Shown one piece after another: positions 33,310-42,927 of a DNA stretch of 64,000 bases (its first letter is position 1; each line of letters begins with the position of its first letter). The DNA is from Desulfobacteraceae bacterium (GTDB taxonomy: Bacteria > Desulfobacterota > Desulfobacteria > Desulfobacterales > Desulfosalsimonadaceae): NCBI GenBank assembly GCA_014237465.1, contig JABZFM010000007.1, forward strand, positions 124,001 to 188,000. The letters run 5' to 3'. A model generated the notes under the pieces. The model was not told the DNA's origin. It searched no databases and worked only from the letters and a program-made list of their open reading frames with translations. The translations under genes were made by a program, and so were the position numbers.

Positions 33310-35637
33310 ATGAAGTTTGAAAATTATTATATTGCAGATGAAATAAAAAAAAATCTGGGCCAGCTCGGCTTTAAACGGCCGACGGATATCCAGTATAAAT
33401 CCATCCCGTCGATTATGAAAGGCGAGGACGTTCTTGCCATCGCCCAGACAGGAACCGGTAAGACAGCGGCGTTTGCAATCCCTGTCATTAACAAAATTCA
33501 CACGCTTAAAAGCAGTAAACGGTCTTACGGCATCAAATGCATTGTCATGGTCCCGACCCGGGAGCTGGCAGTGCAGATCGGCGATGTTTTTAATTCGTTG
33601 GCCCGACATACCAAGGCCAAAGCATTTATTGTTTACGGCGGTGTGGAACAGGATGCCCAGATCAAAAAGCTGCAGGACGGCATTGATATTCTTGTGGCCA
33701 CACCGGGACGCATGTTTGATCTTATCAGCCAGGGATATATCAAACTGAAAAATGTGGATACGCTGATTCTGGATGAAGCGGATCATATGCTGGACCTGGG
33801 GTTCATCAATGATATTAAATATGTAAAAAAAATGCTCACCCGGAAACATCAGACCCTGTTTTTTTCCGCCACCATCAACAAGGAGATCAAAAAACTGGCA
33901 TTTTCCCAGGTCAAAAATTCCGCCATCCGGATTCAGGTGTCTCCGGAAGACCCTGTTTCAAAAAATGTTTCCCACTTTGTGATGTTTGTGGAAATGGATG
34001 ACAAGCGGTTTTTCCTGGAAAAATTCATTAAAGATCATCCGGAGAGCAAAATTATTGTCTTTGTCAGAACCCGGGTGCGCGCTGAGCGCGTGGCAAAGGC
34101 GATGGAAAGGGTTCAGATAGAAGCGTTTACCATCCATGGTGAAAAAGAACAGAACAAACGCTCGGATGTGATGCAAAAATTCAAACACGGGGACTTCAAT
34201 CTTTTGATTGCCACGGACGTCAGCGCCCGGGGGATTGATATTGCCGATGTCAATTATGTCATCAACTATGATCTGCCGGATAAGGCGGAAAACTATGTCC
34301 ATCGGGTGGGCCGAACCGGACGGGGGGTTAATAAGGGAATTGCCGTCTCATTCTGCAGTACCCAGGAAAAAAATCGCCTGTTGGAGATCCAGCAATTTTT
34401 AAACAAAGAAATTGAAGTGATCAAAACCAGCAAACAGGATTATGCCCATACCATAGAAACGACGGCAGCCGTAGACGATATCCAGACTTTGATCGAGAGT
34501 TTTGAAAACCGGAAAAAACGCAAAAAAAAAAATCAAAATAATATAAAAATGAAATTTTTATTTATTGAAACATTTTCGATCGGTTCCCATGCGCTTTTTG
34601 CAAACGGACTGGTGGCGCATTCCACGCATACGATTGACCTTATTGAAATGTCCGGTGAAAACTATCGCTGGCGAATGCTCGGGGCGGCCCTTTATATGGC
34701 CGGCACTATTCCGAACATTGATAAATATGACGGCATTATCGTCACTGACCTGTTTAACCTGGCAGACTTCAAGGCCCTTGTGGGAGCAAAATGCCCGCCG
34801 GTCATGGTGTATTTTCATGAAAACCAGTTGACATACCCCCAGCCAATCGGAGACAAAAGCGTGTTTATGCTCGGCATGATAAACATTACGACAGCACTTG
34901 CTGCTGATATGGTGTTGTTTAATTCAACAATGCATAAAAATGCCTTTTTAAAAGCCATACCGGAGTTTTTAAACAGAGGGCGTGACTTTACCCCCAAAGG
35001 GATTGCCGAAAAAATCCGCCAAAAATCAAACGTGCTTTACCCCGGCATCACTCTCCCGCCGTTTTCAAAGGTTGACTCGCAGAAACAGACTGATCCGCCG
35101 CTGATCGTCTGGAACCATCGCTGGGGGTTTGATAAAAACCACCCGCTCTTTTTCAATGTACTTGAAAAACTGCAGGAACAAGGGTTTGATTTTCAGTTAG
35201 CACTCATGGGGGAAAATTTTGGCAAGATTCCTAAAGAATTTTTGGCGGCCCAACATATTTTCAAAGACAAAATCGTTCAGTTCGGATATGTACCTTCCAG
35301 AGCAGAATATATCAAATGGCTGAAACAGGGAACAATCGTCATCAGCACGGCCATCCAGGAGAATTTCGGCATGTCCGTGATCGAAGCGATCATCATGGGC
35401 TGTATCCCGCTGTTGCCCAACCGACTGTCCTATCCCGAGATACTTCCCGAAGAATTTCATGAACAGTTTCTGTATCAAAACAAATACGATTTAATTGAAA
35501 AGCTTAGTCACACCATCTCAGATGTGGCAGCGTATGAAGAGACAAGGAACAAGCTTGTAAAGGAGATGGCATCCTTTTTATGGGAAAACGTTATCAAAGA
35601 TTTTGATCTTTCCCTTGAACAGCTTGTGATGCGTTGA
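33310..35637 (+). CDS. DEAD-box RNA helicase read through into tRNA-queuosine mannosyltransferase-like domain
   Basis: One 775-residue frame holds two complete proteins. Residues 1-410 are a DEAD-box helicase: the Q motif, AQTGTGKTAAF, VPTRELAVQI, LILDEADHML, FFSAT and HRVGRTGRG. From Met414 (base 34549) a second protein starts MKFLFIETFSIGSHALFANG and continues with YFHENQLTYPQP, WNHRWGFDKNHPLFF and ISTAIQENFGMSVIEAI, the DUF3524/GTDC1 family now known as tRNA-queuosine mannosyltransferases. The join lies in a run of eleven A (34522-34532). Losing or gaining one A gives a stop within a few codons, ahead of the second ATG. It is therefore a true fusion, a slippage-controlled pair or an assembly error. 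The SD TGAGGT precedes the first ATG. Confidence 0.85.
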   Translation: MKFENYYIADEIKKNLGQLGFKRPTDIQYKSIPSIMKGEDVLAIAQTGTGKTAAFAIPVINKIHTLKSSKRSYGIKCIVMVPTRELAVQIGDVFNSLARHTKAKAFIVYGGVEQDAQIKKLQDGIDILVATPGRMFDLISQGYIKLKNVDTLILDEADHMLDLGFINDIKYVKKMLTRKHQTLFFSATINKEIKKLAFSQVKNSAIRIQVSPEDPVSKNVSHFVMFVEMDDKRFFLEKFIKDHPESKIIVFVRTRVRAERVAKAMERVQIEAFTIHGEKEQNKRSDVMQKFKHGDFNLLIATDVSARGIDIADVNYVINYDLPDKAENYVHRVGRTGRGVNKGIAVSFCSTQEKNRLLEIQQFLNKEIEVIKTSKQDYAHTIETTAAVDDIQTLIESFENRKKRKKKNQNNIKMKFLFIETFSIGSHALFANGLVAHSTHTIDLIEMSGENYRWRMLGAALYMAGTIPNIDKYDGIIVTDLFNLADFKALVGAKCPPVMVYFHENQLTYPQPIGDKSVFMLGMINITTALAADMVLFNSTMHKNAFLKAIPEFLNRGRDFTPKGIAEKIRQKSNVLYPGITLPPFSKVDSQKQTDPPLIVWNHRWGFDKNHPLFFNVLEKLQEQGFDFQLALMGENFGKIPKEFLAAQHIFKDKIVQFGYVPSRAEYIKWLKQGTIVISTAIQENFGMSVIEAIIMGCIPLLPNRLSYPEILPEEFHEQFLYQNKYDLIEKLSHTISDVAAYEETRNKLVKEMASFLWENVIKDFDLSLEQLVMR

Positions 35638-35665
35638 AAACAGATTTAAAAATCACGTAGATTGT

Positions 35666-35701
35666 AAAACAGGGGCACAACCGTGTTGCGCCCCTGTTTT
35701 C
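35666..35701. terminator. Intrinsic terminator between convergent genes
   Basis: The stem CAGGGGCACAAC (35670-35681) pairs with GTTGCGCCCCTG (35685-35696), with one mismatch, and is followed by TTTT on the + strand and by A-rich sequence on the other side. It probably ends the helicase transcript and possibly that of ubiB as well. Confidence 0.8.
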
Positions 35702-35792
35702 ATTTCATGTGTCCGCCTGAACAAGTAAAAATTCATACCTGAATTTTGCACGAGTCAGGGAATAACAATGGCTGGCACTCTGATGCCGACAA

Positions 35793-37142
35793 TCATTCAT
35801 CCAGCCATTCCAGCTTCCGGTGGAAAGCCTCCATGTCCGGCATCATGCCGTCCATTAACAAATCCATATCAAAAAGGATATCTCCATAGCTGTCAAAATA
35901 CAGAAACTGTTTCAGTAAAAGGGTGAATTCACGAGGAAAACGAATCCCATGCACTTCCGCGATCCTGACCATTTCCAACAAGATCTGTTCCGGTTCATCC
36001 AAATCCGGCACATAAGCCGGGTCTGCCGCATAAACCGGTAAGGTTTCTTCAGCCATAGACTCACCGGCATTATAAAAATCTTCCAGATCCTTTGCGAGAA
36101 GTGCGGTATCCACCTTTTTCCGGGTCATGCCGATGATAAGCATTGATTCAGCGATGATCATATAGTCTTTCATGATCATGGCCTGAATCAATGACATGAC
36201 ACCTTTTCTTGTTTTTTCAGAAATACGCCCCACGATTCCAAAATCAATAAATCCGACCCGCCCGTCTTCTAAAATCAAAAGATTACCGGCATGCAAATCC
36301 GCATGAAACAGTTCGCATCCGGCGATACTGGCCAGCCAGGTTTCAAAAGCAGCCCCTAAGATCATTTGCGGCTGATCAGTTGATGCCAAAAACTGTTCAC
36401 GGTCAGTCAAGGGAATACCGTATAGTCGCTCCATGGTCAGCACGCGTTTGGATGACGCATGGGGATATACACGGGGGGTTACCACCCGCTTATTGCCTGA
36501 CTCTTTCAGAAACTCTGAAAAAATTTTGATATTCTCCGCTTCTTTTATGAAATCGCACTCTTCAAAAACAGTTCGGCGGATTTCAGACAAAATACCGGCC
36601 AGGGAAACATGCTGAAGCCGGGGGACAAGACGTTCAAGGATCACCGCAGAATAATACAGAAAATTCAAATCCGTCGAAAGAATGTTTTTAACGCCCGGCC
36701 GTTGGATTTTAATGACCACATCTTCACCGCTGATCAGCGTGGCCGCATATACCTGGGCAATGGAGGCGGAAGCCAGCGGAACCGGATCAATATCATCAAA
36801 AATTTCTTCCATATACCCGGACCCCAGTTCGTTTTTCAAAATTTTATGCATTTGATTAAACGGCACCGATTCTGTCTGGTCCAGGCATCGATGGAATTCT
36901 TTCACATATTCATCTGGAAAAAGCGACGGCGAACTGGCAATCAATTGGCCCAGCTTGATATAAGTCGCCCCCAGGCGTTCAAATGTTTTCCGCATCAAAA
37001 CCGGTGGAGACGGTTGACCGTCAAACACCCAGTCCAGTCCTGTTTTACCCAGGGCGGTTGCTGTCTGGCGGATTCGATTAATACTGTTAAAGCCCAATGA
37101 AACGGCTGATGGCAGTTCTTTATATATTGTTTGAAAAATCAT
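35793..37142 (-). CDS. ubiB: ABC1/UbiB-family atypical protein kinase-like ATPase
   Basis: The 449-residue protein has all landmarks of the UbiB fold: the KxGQ motif in GATYIKLGQLIASSPSLFP, the Ala-rich loop PLASASIAQVYAA, the Lys strand VVIKIQRPG, the catalytic loop FHADLHAGNLLI and the metal-binding GFIDFGIVG. The two C-terminal transmembrane helices of E. coli UbiB are not evident, so this is the shorter soluble type common in deltaproteobacteria. UbiB supports isoprenoid quinone synthesis or lipid transport. In a sulfate-reducer-like organism menaquinone would be the likely beneficiary. No ubi or men gene is adjacent. Confidence 0.88.
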   Translation of the reverse strand: MIFQTIYKELPSAVSLGFNSINRIRQTATALGKTGLDWVFDGQPSPPVLMRKTFERLGATYIKLGQLIASSPSLFPDEYVKEFHRCLDQTESVPFNQMHKILKNELGSGYMEEIFDDIDPVPLASASIAQVYAATLISGEDVVIKIQRPGVKNILSTDLNFLYYSAVILERLVPRLQHVSLAGILSEIRRTVFEECDFIKEAENIKIFSEFLKESGNKRVVTPRVYPHASSKRVLTMERLYGIPLTDREQFLASTDQPQMILGAAFETWLASIAGCELFHADLHAGNLLILEDGRVGFIDFGIVGRISEKTRKGVMSLIQAMIMKDYMIIAESMLIIGMTRKKVDTALLAKDLEDFYNAGESMAEETLPVYAADPAYVPDLDEPEQILLEMVRIAEVHGIRFPREFTLLLKQFLYFDSYGDILFDMDLLMDGMMPDMEAFHRKLEWLDE

Positions 37143-38058
37143 TTTTTTTATTCTCGTAAAAGTTGCAAGTAATACTTGGTCAGCATATTCAGCCGTTTCA
37201 TATCAACCGGAAGACTTAACTTCAAGTTTTAACCCACATTTCAAAAAATTTCCGATAAAACCAAAGAGAAGCGGATAAATATTTTTCAGGTCATGTACAA
37301 TGCTTTGCTACTGAAGACAACTTCCCCGGATTGTATTAAACCGGATCGCATTGAAAATGACAACAGTCTTGGGTTTTATAAATTATTTAGCCGGGTGTAT
37401 GTCTGTTTGGAACATGGCCGGTTATGCGATCCAGAGAATGGCATAAAAAACGATGTGTCCGAATGTCAGTAAAGTTTCCATTTTGTCTCCCCCTTGGTTG
37501 ATGGTTTTTGTTGCCGTTTGATTATTAATAATCCAATAAGCATGCCAAACCGTGAGGGAGGTTTCTAATAGTTTGTTTTGTTTGAAAATAATATTTTTGC
37601 TGGTAAAATTTAGGGCCTATAACCGGAATGATTGAGGCGCAAATTATGAATGCTATGCATGGATTTTTGCGGTAATGATAGCTGAGGAATTCCGGGGATT
37701 CTTATTTAATCAGGTAGTTAAAAACCAAACCATGCTTGCCAGACCTTACGATAGTGCGTCGCACACAAATTCTGCACCTTGCTGCAGACGATCCTCGATT
37801 TTCATAATTCAATGGCTTTATTTTTTGGGGGAAATGGAGTATATGCAAAAATAGAAAAATTATTTCAAAAAGCAGATGCTATTGAGTAAATAAGTTAGCT
37901 GAGTAAAAAGACAGATCCATCATGGCAAGTTGATACAGCTGGGGCAACAGGGAATTCATGATTCATGGTAAAAGATTCATCAGGCTCCTATATGTATGAT
38001 TGTGGCCCAGAACTATCACTCTAAGCATGAAAAATGACCCAGATAAAGTATTATCAAC
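37143..38058. other. Intergenic region upstream of ubiB
   Basis: About 900 bases with no long gene. The only item I can support is a 19-residue frame at 37422-37481 on the minus strand. The remainder is AT-rich, with no convincing tRNA, repeat or terminator. Confidence 0.4.
37422..37481 (-). CDS. Possible 19-residue hydrophobic peptide
   Basis: The minus strand reads METLLTFGHIVFYAILWIA and stops at TAA. A strong ribosome-binding site (GGGGGAGACAAA directly before ATG) makes chance less likely. The peptide is long enough for one membrane helix and resembles small hydrophobic subunits of membrane complexes in size. No family is recognised. It is 60 bases in total and stands alone in a 900-base gap. 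Confidence 0.45.
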   Translation of the reverse strand: METLLTFGHIVFYAILWIA

Positions 38059-38100
38059 TTGGCATTCCGCCAGTTACTGTGCCGAATCCAGAGTCCATTT

Positions 38101-39039
38101 ATGAAATATAATGAACATTGCTTTTTTAGGACTCGGGCGAGTTGTATCTGCCTGACTTTCTTACTTTTGTCTTGTGTTATGGGCAGCGGCTGTTCGCTAT
38201 CGCCCTCTACGAGATGCCTGGGCGAAGTCCTCGAAAGGGAAATTGGCAGCGAAAATAATCAGTACTCCGGATATAGATGTACAGCTGGAGCCCATCGAGG
38301 AGACTCAAGGAACTACAAAGAGAATACGTTTGCCGCCCTCAAGGCGGCAAACGACAACCCGCAATACGCCTTTGTTGAGTTCGATGTCCAATATTCAGAG
38401 GATGGCAAGATCGTTGTGTTTCATGACAAGCGGTTGTTGAGAATATTTGGCAGCATTCGAGCCGTAGGCAAGACATCTTTTGCGAATCTATTAGAACTGA
38501 CCGAAGGCGAGATTGCAGCATATGACGAGGTCATGGATGTGCTGAAAGATAAGAAAATCAATATCGAGATCAAGTCGCAGGGTGATTCCGATGAAGATGC
38601 TCAGCTTGCAGATCATATCATTACCGACATCAAGGCCCGCAAACGTGAGGAAGACGTCATGATCAGCTCCATTTCCGGCGACGTGATCAGGTACATAGGC
38701 CGGACTTATCCCGAAATCCAGACAGGTCAGGTATTCTGGCTGGCTGCTTCAACTTACCTGCATTTTGATCCCCTCACGGCAAGATTGTACAGGGAGATCA
38801 CCGACACCCAGGCTGATTATCTAATGCTCCATGTTGCAAATCTTCGCAACATAAAAAGTCTGCTCACACTTAAGCCGCCCAACAAAACCATCGTGTTCTG
38901 GGACTTTGACGACGCCATCTATGTGGTTCATAAGGACTTTTCAGACCGCCTTTGGGGCCACTCGGACATAAGGACGATTTTCGAACACCTCAGGTATCGG
39001 CTGCTCTTTCCGTTTCATTGCCACAAGCCAGGCTCATAG
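38101..39039 (+). CDS. Glycerophosphodiester phosphodiesterase family protein, exported
   Basis: The start at 38101 is preferred over the open frame to 38059 because it places the hydrophobic segment near the N terminus. This segment (CICLTFLLLSCVMGSGC) has two possible lipobox cysteines. The domain follows: GAHRGDSRNYKENTFAALKA (His-Arg-Gly and Glu-Asn-Thr), FVEFDVQYSEDGKIVVFHDK (Glu-x-Asp and His-Asp), and INIEIKSQGDS. All catalytic and metal residues of the GDPD TIM barrel are present. The last 100 residues diverge (VFWDFDDAIYVV). It probably hydrolyses glycerophosphodiesters in the periplasm. No glp genes are near. Confidence 0.84.
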   Translation: MKYNEHCFFRTRASCICLTFLLLSCVMGSGCSLSPSTRCLGEVLEREIGSENNQYSGYRCTAGAHRGDSRNYKENTFAALKAANDNPQYAFVEFDVQYSEDGKIVVFHDKRLLRIFGSIRAVGKTSFANLLELTEGEIAAYDEVMDVLKDKKINIEIKSQGDSDEDAQLADHIITDIKARKREEDVMISSISGDVIRYIGRTYPEIQTGQVFWLAASTYLHFDPLTARLYREITDTQADYLMLHVANLRNIKSLLTLKPPNKTIVFWDFDDAIYVVHKDFSDRLWGHSDIRTIFEHLRYRLLFPFHCHKPGS

Positions 39040-39187
39040 AGATATTTGGATCATCTTAGTTCAGTCGTTGGGCAAGGAAAAGGAAATATGATGTGAATCA
39101 AACTTATATCATACCATGAAATTGCTTTAGGTAAAACAAGGATCGACGTGGATTCAGCCTTTCAAAGGATCTTCTAAGGTGGAAATT

Positions 39188-39376
39188 TCATTTAGAAATT
39201 GAGGCCTGAATGAAGGCGACAACCCCGCCGATGACTGAGTTTACTAAGTTTGCTCTAACCGAGGACTCCTTGTCCGATACGAGTGCAGTCCCCTTGATTT
39301 TCTGAACAATAGATTCGATAATCCTCCCAACAAACAAGCTTCCCCGGTAATAAACATTGAACAGTTGAACTTTTTT
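39188..39376 (-). pseudogene. Orphan open frame, possible gene remnant
   Basis: A 62-residue minus strand frame without a start codon in frame, bounded by TAA. It reads GSLFVGRIIESIVQKIKG and ends NLVNSVIGGVVAFIQASISK. Composition looks protein-like, but I know no family. It is probably a 3' end left from a lost gene, and chance is possible. The rest of 39040-39556 shows nothing recognisable. Confidence 0.3.
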
Positions 39377-39556
39377 TTATAAAATTAGAAAATTGCAAAA
39401 TCTGATATCTTTGTTCTTTGTTCTTGAGTTAACTGCTTGTATTTTTCATAAGCGCTCCTTGTATAGACGGAGTATAAGTGAAATTTATCAGTGTTGGAAC
39501 AAAAAGAAAAAATTCTATTTAGTAACTAATGTTGCACTATCAGGGAGGTGTCGAAA

Positions 39557-40060
39557 ATGACGATAGAAGACGCGGCTCCGAAAAGCAAAAAAAGCGATCC
39601 GGCTATCATGATCGTAGCACTATTAGTGTTCGGGATAGTCTTCGGTGGCTTGGGCCTTTACAGATACAATATGGGAAAGAAGAGCATATCCTGGCCTGCC
39701 GCCAAGGGGAAGATCACCTATTCCCACGCGGCGTCCAGGAGGGTCGAAAACAGCTATGAATATCATCCGTCTGTGAAATACACATATTCCGTTGATAGAA
39801 GGTCTTACACTGGCAAGCGTATTACGGCTTCGGATGTTTACCAGAAAACATTGAGCGGTGCGAAGGATATTCTCAAAAAGTATCCTGTCGGTGGAGAAGT
39901 CTCCGTCTATTACGATCCCGCCGACCCGGGGACGTCACTCCTCGAGACCGGGATGAAGAAAAATGTTTACGTACTGCTCGGGGGAGCGGCGCTCTGTTTT
40001 TTATTCGCTACGGCAACAATCGTATCTGAACTGAAAAAAAAGAAACTTGTGACAGGATAA
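39557..40060 (+). CDS. DUF3592 membrane protein
   Basis: The ATG at 39557 is chosen because GGGAGG sits seven bases before it. The frame extends to a GTG at 39548 that overlaps this site. The 167-residue protein has a first membrane helix (IMIVALLVFGIVFGGLGLY), a soluble strand-rich middle beginning SWPAAKGKITYSHAA, with VSVYYDPADPGTSLLE near its end, and a second helix (VYVLLGGAALCFLFATATIV). The order and the YYDPxxP motif identify DUF3592. The function is not known. It is followed by an unusually strong hairpin at 40236. Confidence 0.85.
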   Translation: MTIEDAAPKSKKSDPAIMIVALLVFGIVFGGLGLYRYNMGKKSISWPAAKGKITYSHAASRRVENSYEYHPSVKYTYSVDRRSYTGKRITASDVYQKTLSGAKDILKKYPVGGEVSVYYDPADPGTSLLETGMKKNVYVLLGGAALCFLFATATIVSELKKKKLVTG

Positions 40061-40235
40061 GGGGCTTTCCCCTTCTTCGTTGTCGATTATGGTATGGATA
40101 GAACTGCCACGCAGGTCTTTGCCAGCGTTGCTGGACGTTCTGTATTTGGACCCTCTCCCCAAAGGTGTTGATTTCATCTCTACTGGCGCTTCCGTCATTT
40201 ATAGTGAAGCGTCTATATTTGATAGTTGGAAATCA

Positions 40236-40266
40236 GACCGGCGCTGGTATGATTCCCCAGCGCCGG
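40236..40266. terminator. GC-rich hairpin between convergent genes
   Basis: The perfect 11-bp stem ACCGGCGCTGG / CCAGCGCCGGT has a short loop. It lies between the DUF3592 gene (+) and an exported-protein gene (-). There is only a modest T tract beyond it, so it may be a weak bidirectional terminator. Confidence 0.5.
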
Positions 40267-40276
40267 TATCTAAGAC

Positions 40277-41419
40277 TTATTTGTTTTTTGATTTCAATTT
40301 TATTTTATTTTGTCCCGGTGTGTTCGGTTCGGGATGGTTATCTCTCCCCGGCTTGCTGTCATGAACCGGATGATTTTCAAAAGCCGGGGGGTCCGGTTTT
40401 GCCGGTTTATTTTGAAGCCCGGGAGGCGTGCCGTTATTTTTGGCATGACAGGCAACCGGACGCACGGAATCCGATCCTTCGATAAATCCTCCCACGGCTT
40501 CCCCGGTCAGTGTGGCGGATTCAGTATCACAGTCGATTCCGGTCTGTTGCGTTCGAAAATGAAAAATATAATCATCCATTCCGTCATCGTTGATATCCTC
40601 CACCGCATAATGCGCCGGTGATGTGTGGATATCATTGGCCCCGAATTTTACGGTTTCCGGATCAACAGACATCGCGTCAAAGCTGTCTGTGCTTAAAAGG
40701 GCGACTGGAATAACGCCCCGGCTTCGGGGATTGATGCTGTTGGTTTCGCTTCCCGGTTTGATGTCAATGGTTACTGCTATTACATTAATCACCTCCACCC
40801 AGTCCGTTAGCATAATTTCCGGCCGGTCATTCCAGATGCCGACTGGAAGCGCATCCCCGTAAACAAATGCCATTCTCGCTTTTTCCTCACCGTCGACATA
40901 AAACGCGACTCCCGCGGGTGACCACTCAATGGTGAATACATGAAATTCACCCCACGTCACATCCATGGGAACTGTCAGCGTTTCAGTCACGGTGCCGGTA
41001 TCGGAAACTTCTCTGATGAGGGCAGTCACTGTACCTTCATTATCAGTCTCCAGCGTGTCGAAATAAAAACCACTGATGGGTCCGGAAAAAGCGACGGCAT
41101 TGATACGGAAACCGAATTTCTGATAATCTCCGCCCAGTTGCATTCGGGCACTGGCAAACAGAGTATCTCCCATTGGCTGAAAGGTGCTGAAAGAATCGAT
41201 CCGCTTATGGTTCGGTTCTCCCTGAATGGTCAATATACCGTCTATCAGCTGGATGGATCCGCCTCCTTCAATGACATTCCATATAGAAACATCAAGTGCG
41301 GTCCCGTCAAAATCATCATAGAGCAACGGATCCGCCTGAGCGGTTGCCGGTGAAAACAAGATCAGGGAGACCATTAATAAAAACAAAAAAAATGATAATC
41401 CATTGATTTTTAAATGCAT
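40277..41419 (-). CDS. Exported protein with lectin/GH16-like domain
   Basis: The 380-residue protein has a clear signal peptide (LSFFLFLLMVSLILFSPATAQA, cut before DPL). Residues 35-190 form a beta-rich domain with LLYDDFDGTALDVSIWNV, WGEFHVFTIEWSPAGVAFYV and AFVYGDALPVGIW, the pattern of GH16-like or laminin-G-like concanavalin folds. No complete EIDIE catalytic motif is visible. A second module follows, with VTIDIKPGSETNSINP and GVIPVALLSTDSFDAMSVDP, widespread in secreted proteins. The last 60 residues are Pro/Asn/Lys-rich and low-complexity (GTPPGLQNKPAKPDPP). It probably binds an extracellular glycan. Confidence 0.8.
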   Translation of the reverse strand: MHLKINGLSFFLFLLMVSLILFSPATAQADPLLYDDFDGTALDVSIWNVIEGGGSIQLIDGILTIQGEPNHKRIDSFSTFQPMGDTLFASARMQLGGDYQKFGFRINAVAFSGPISGFYFDTLETDNEGTVTALIREVSDTGTVTETLTVPMDVTWGEFHVFTIEWSPAGVAFYVDGEEKARMAFVYGDALPVGIWNDRPEIMLTDWVEVINVIAVTIDIKPGSETNSINPRSRGVIPVALLSTDSFDAMSVDPETVKFGANDIHTSPAHYAVEDINDDGMDDYIFHFRTQQTGIDCDTESATLTGEAVGGFIEGSDSVRPVACHAKNNGTPPGLQNKPAKPDPPAFENHPVHDSKPGRDNHPEPNTPGQNKIKLKSKNK

Positions 41420-41523
41420 ATCCTACTCCTTTCTATGTTTTGGTTAATCGGCATTATTATTAGCAGCTATCTTAAAAAATTATCTAAGGTTCAAAATTGC
41501 ACTCCATTCTTTTAAAAATATGT

Positions 41524-41697
41524 TTACGGATTATTTTTAATAACCACATCTATTGTGTAACTGACCTCACTGATATTCCCGCAAGCATCTACAGCTTGAG
41601 CCGTCAGGGTGTGTTTCACGAAGTCGCGGATGACAACAGGCAGGGTTTTTCGCTGAATCCCGGTGCCCCGGATGGTCAGAAAATGCCGAACAGCGGA
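41524..41697 (-). pseudogene. 3' remnant of an Ig-like/HYR-type repeat protein
   Basis: A minus strand frame of 57 residues without a start ends TLTAQAVDACGNISEVSYT, then IDVVIKNNP and stop. The pattern TxxAxDxCGNxSxVxYTI is typical of extracellular immunoglobulin-like repeats. It is open from a stop codon at 41698, and the upstream part of such a protein is missing. Together with the exported protein nearby it may be the relic of a larger surface protein. Confidence 0.4.
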
Positions 41698-41786
41698 TCA
41701 TCGCCACCCCAATTTTTTAGAAGTTTGCAGGCGATTGTGACGAGGTTGTATTCAATTTCGAAGGCACCTGTTGAAGGCTTGCGGCC
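41676..41786 (-). pseudogene. Possible C-terminal tail of a transposase
   Basis: In another frame the minus strand reads FEIEYNLVTIACKLLKNWG and stops shortly after. The EYNLVTIACKLLK pattern resembles transposase C termini of IS elements. The 5' part is not found, so this is an isolated scrap. It overlaps the Ig-like remnant by 22 bases in a different frame. Confidence 0.3.
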
Positions 41787-42123
41787 TTAATTCTGGTTAA
41801 GACTGTTAAAACCTGAGACATCTTCGATAGTCGGGCCGGCAGAGTGAAACGCAACGACCAACGGCTGTCTTTATTTTAATTCTTTATTTTGTAAAACCGC
41901 TTCACATAATCGAGTAAGCAATTAAAAAATTAAGAAAAATCAGCACAAAGATGAAAAGCACATCCAGGATTGAGAGGAGAAAGACCAAATATATCTTAAA
42001 TTACTGTATATAAATGACAAAAAAATACAATTGAACCTTGGAATGATTTTTATTTAAAAAAAGACCTATAAAATAATGGGCAGACATTAAACCATTGGCT
42101 TAAACCCTTTGATTACAAAATGA

Positions 42124-42378
42124 TACTTTATTCAAGCTTGGCACCATAGATGTAATAAAAAACAATGTTTTCAAACAATTAACTATGAAATCAGTCACAC
42201 TCCGTTCAGAGAACTCATTTACGGTAATGACCGGATTATATATTGTCTCGAAAAAAACAGATATCAATTCTTACGGTTCGACACAGCCAACAAATACTAC
42301 CAGCAAATGATATTTTGGCATCATCGGGCCGCCATGCAAAAACCTGACTCTCTCAACGAGATACATTATTTATCTTAA
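42124..42378 (+). pseudogene. Orphan open frame, possible 5'-truncated gene
   Basis: 84 codons are open on the + strand with no usable start except a late ATG at 42307. The text TPFRELIYGNDRIIYCLEK and LNEIHYLS looks protein-like, but I cannot name it. The neighbouring bases from 41790 to 42120 and from 42379 to 42557 show nothing else. I treat it as a likely remnant, with chance as the alternative. Confidence 0.3.
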
Positions 42379-42557
42379 ATTCATATATTACGGAATTTCC
42401 GTCATCCCAGCAAACTTTGGTTCATGCAGCGGCAATAAATGGGAATGGTATATTTTTTGCCGTAATCATGCTGATACGTCATCATCCCCTTGTCAAAAAT
42501 TTTCGTCCCCATGACAATGGGATGGATTTTAAATTTGCTCATGGCTCTTTCCTTGTT

Positions 42558-42908
42558 TCAGCCGGTCAATTTTTCCGCGCACACAACGCACAAGTTTGTT
42601 TCCGGCAAGATCATCAGTCGCGCAAATGGGATGGGATCATCACACTCTATGCATATCCCGAAATCCTCATCATCAATTATTTTCAAAGCATGCTCCAGCT
42701 TTACCAGTGAATTTTCTGTTTTTCTCAGCGCTTCTTCATTGATGCTCTTGCTGTTGATGGCTTCCATCCTGGAAATCCTGCCGATGGCATTATCCGGCGC
42801 AATCGGACGGGTCAATTCCTTATAGGATATAATATCTTTTTTTAAGCTTTGAATCTTGTCGGTAATATGGCGCCTGAATTTTTCTTTTTGTTCATTTTTC
42901 ATCATCAA
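42558..42908 (-). CDS. DksA/TraR-type C4 zinc-finger protein
   Basis: The 116-residue protein has an N-terminal coiled-coil region (MKNEQKEKFRRHITDKIQSL and DIISYKELTRPIAPDNAIG) and a C-terminal zinc finger with GICIECDDPIPFARL and ETNLCVVCAEKLTG, giving the C4 pattern CxxC-x(n)-CxxC. That is the DksA/TraR layout. The acidic tip expected between the two helices of true DksA is not obvious, so it may be a DksA-like rather than a classical stringent-response factor. It binds RNA polymerase's secondary channel in known family members. It lies 19 bases downstream of the ion-channel gene on the same strand. Confidence 0.85.
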   Translation of the reverse strand: MMMKNEQKEKFRRHITDKIQSLKKDIISYKELTRPIAPDNAIGRISRMEAINSKSINEEALRKTENSLVKLEHALKIIDDEDFGICIECDDPIPFARLMILPETNLCVVCAEKLTG

Positions 42909-42927
42909 TAGAATCTCTCATAATATT

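Noticed and set aside
33292-33849. 185-codon minus strand frame
   Set aside because: Antisense to the helicase domain with intact DEAD motifs.
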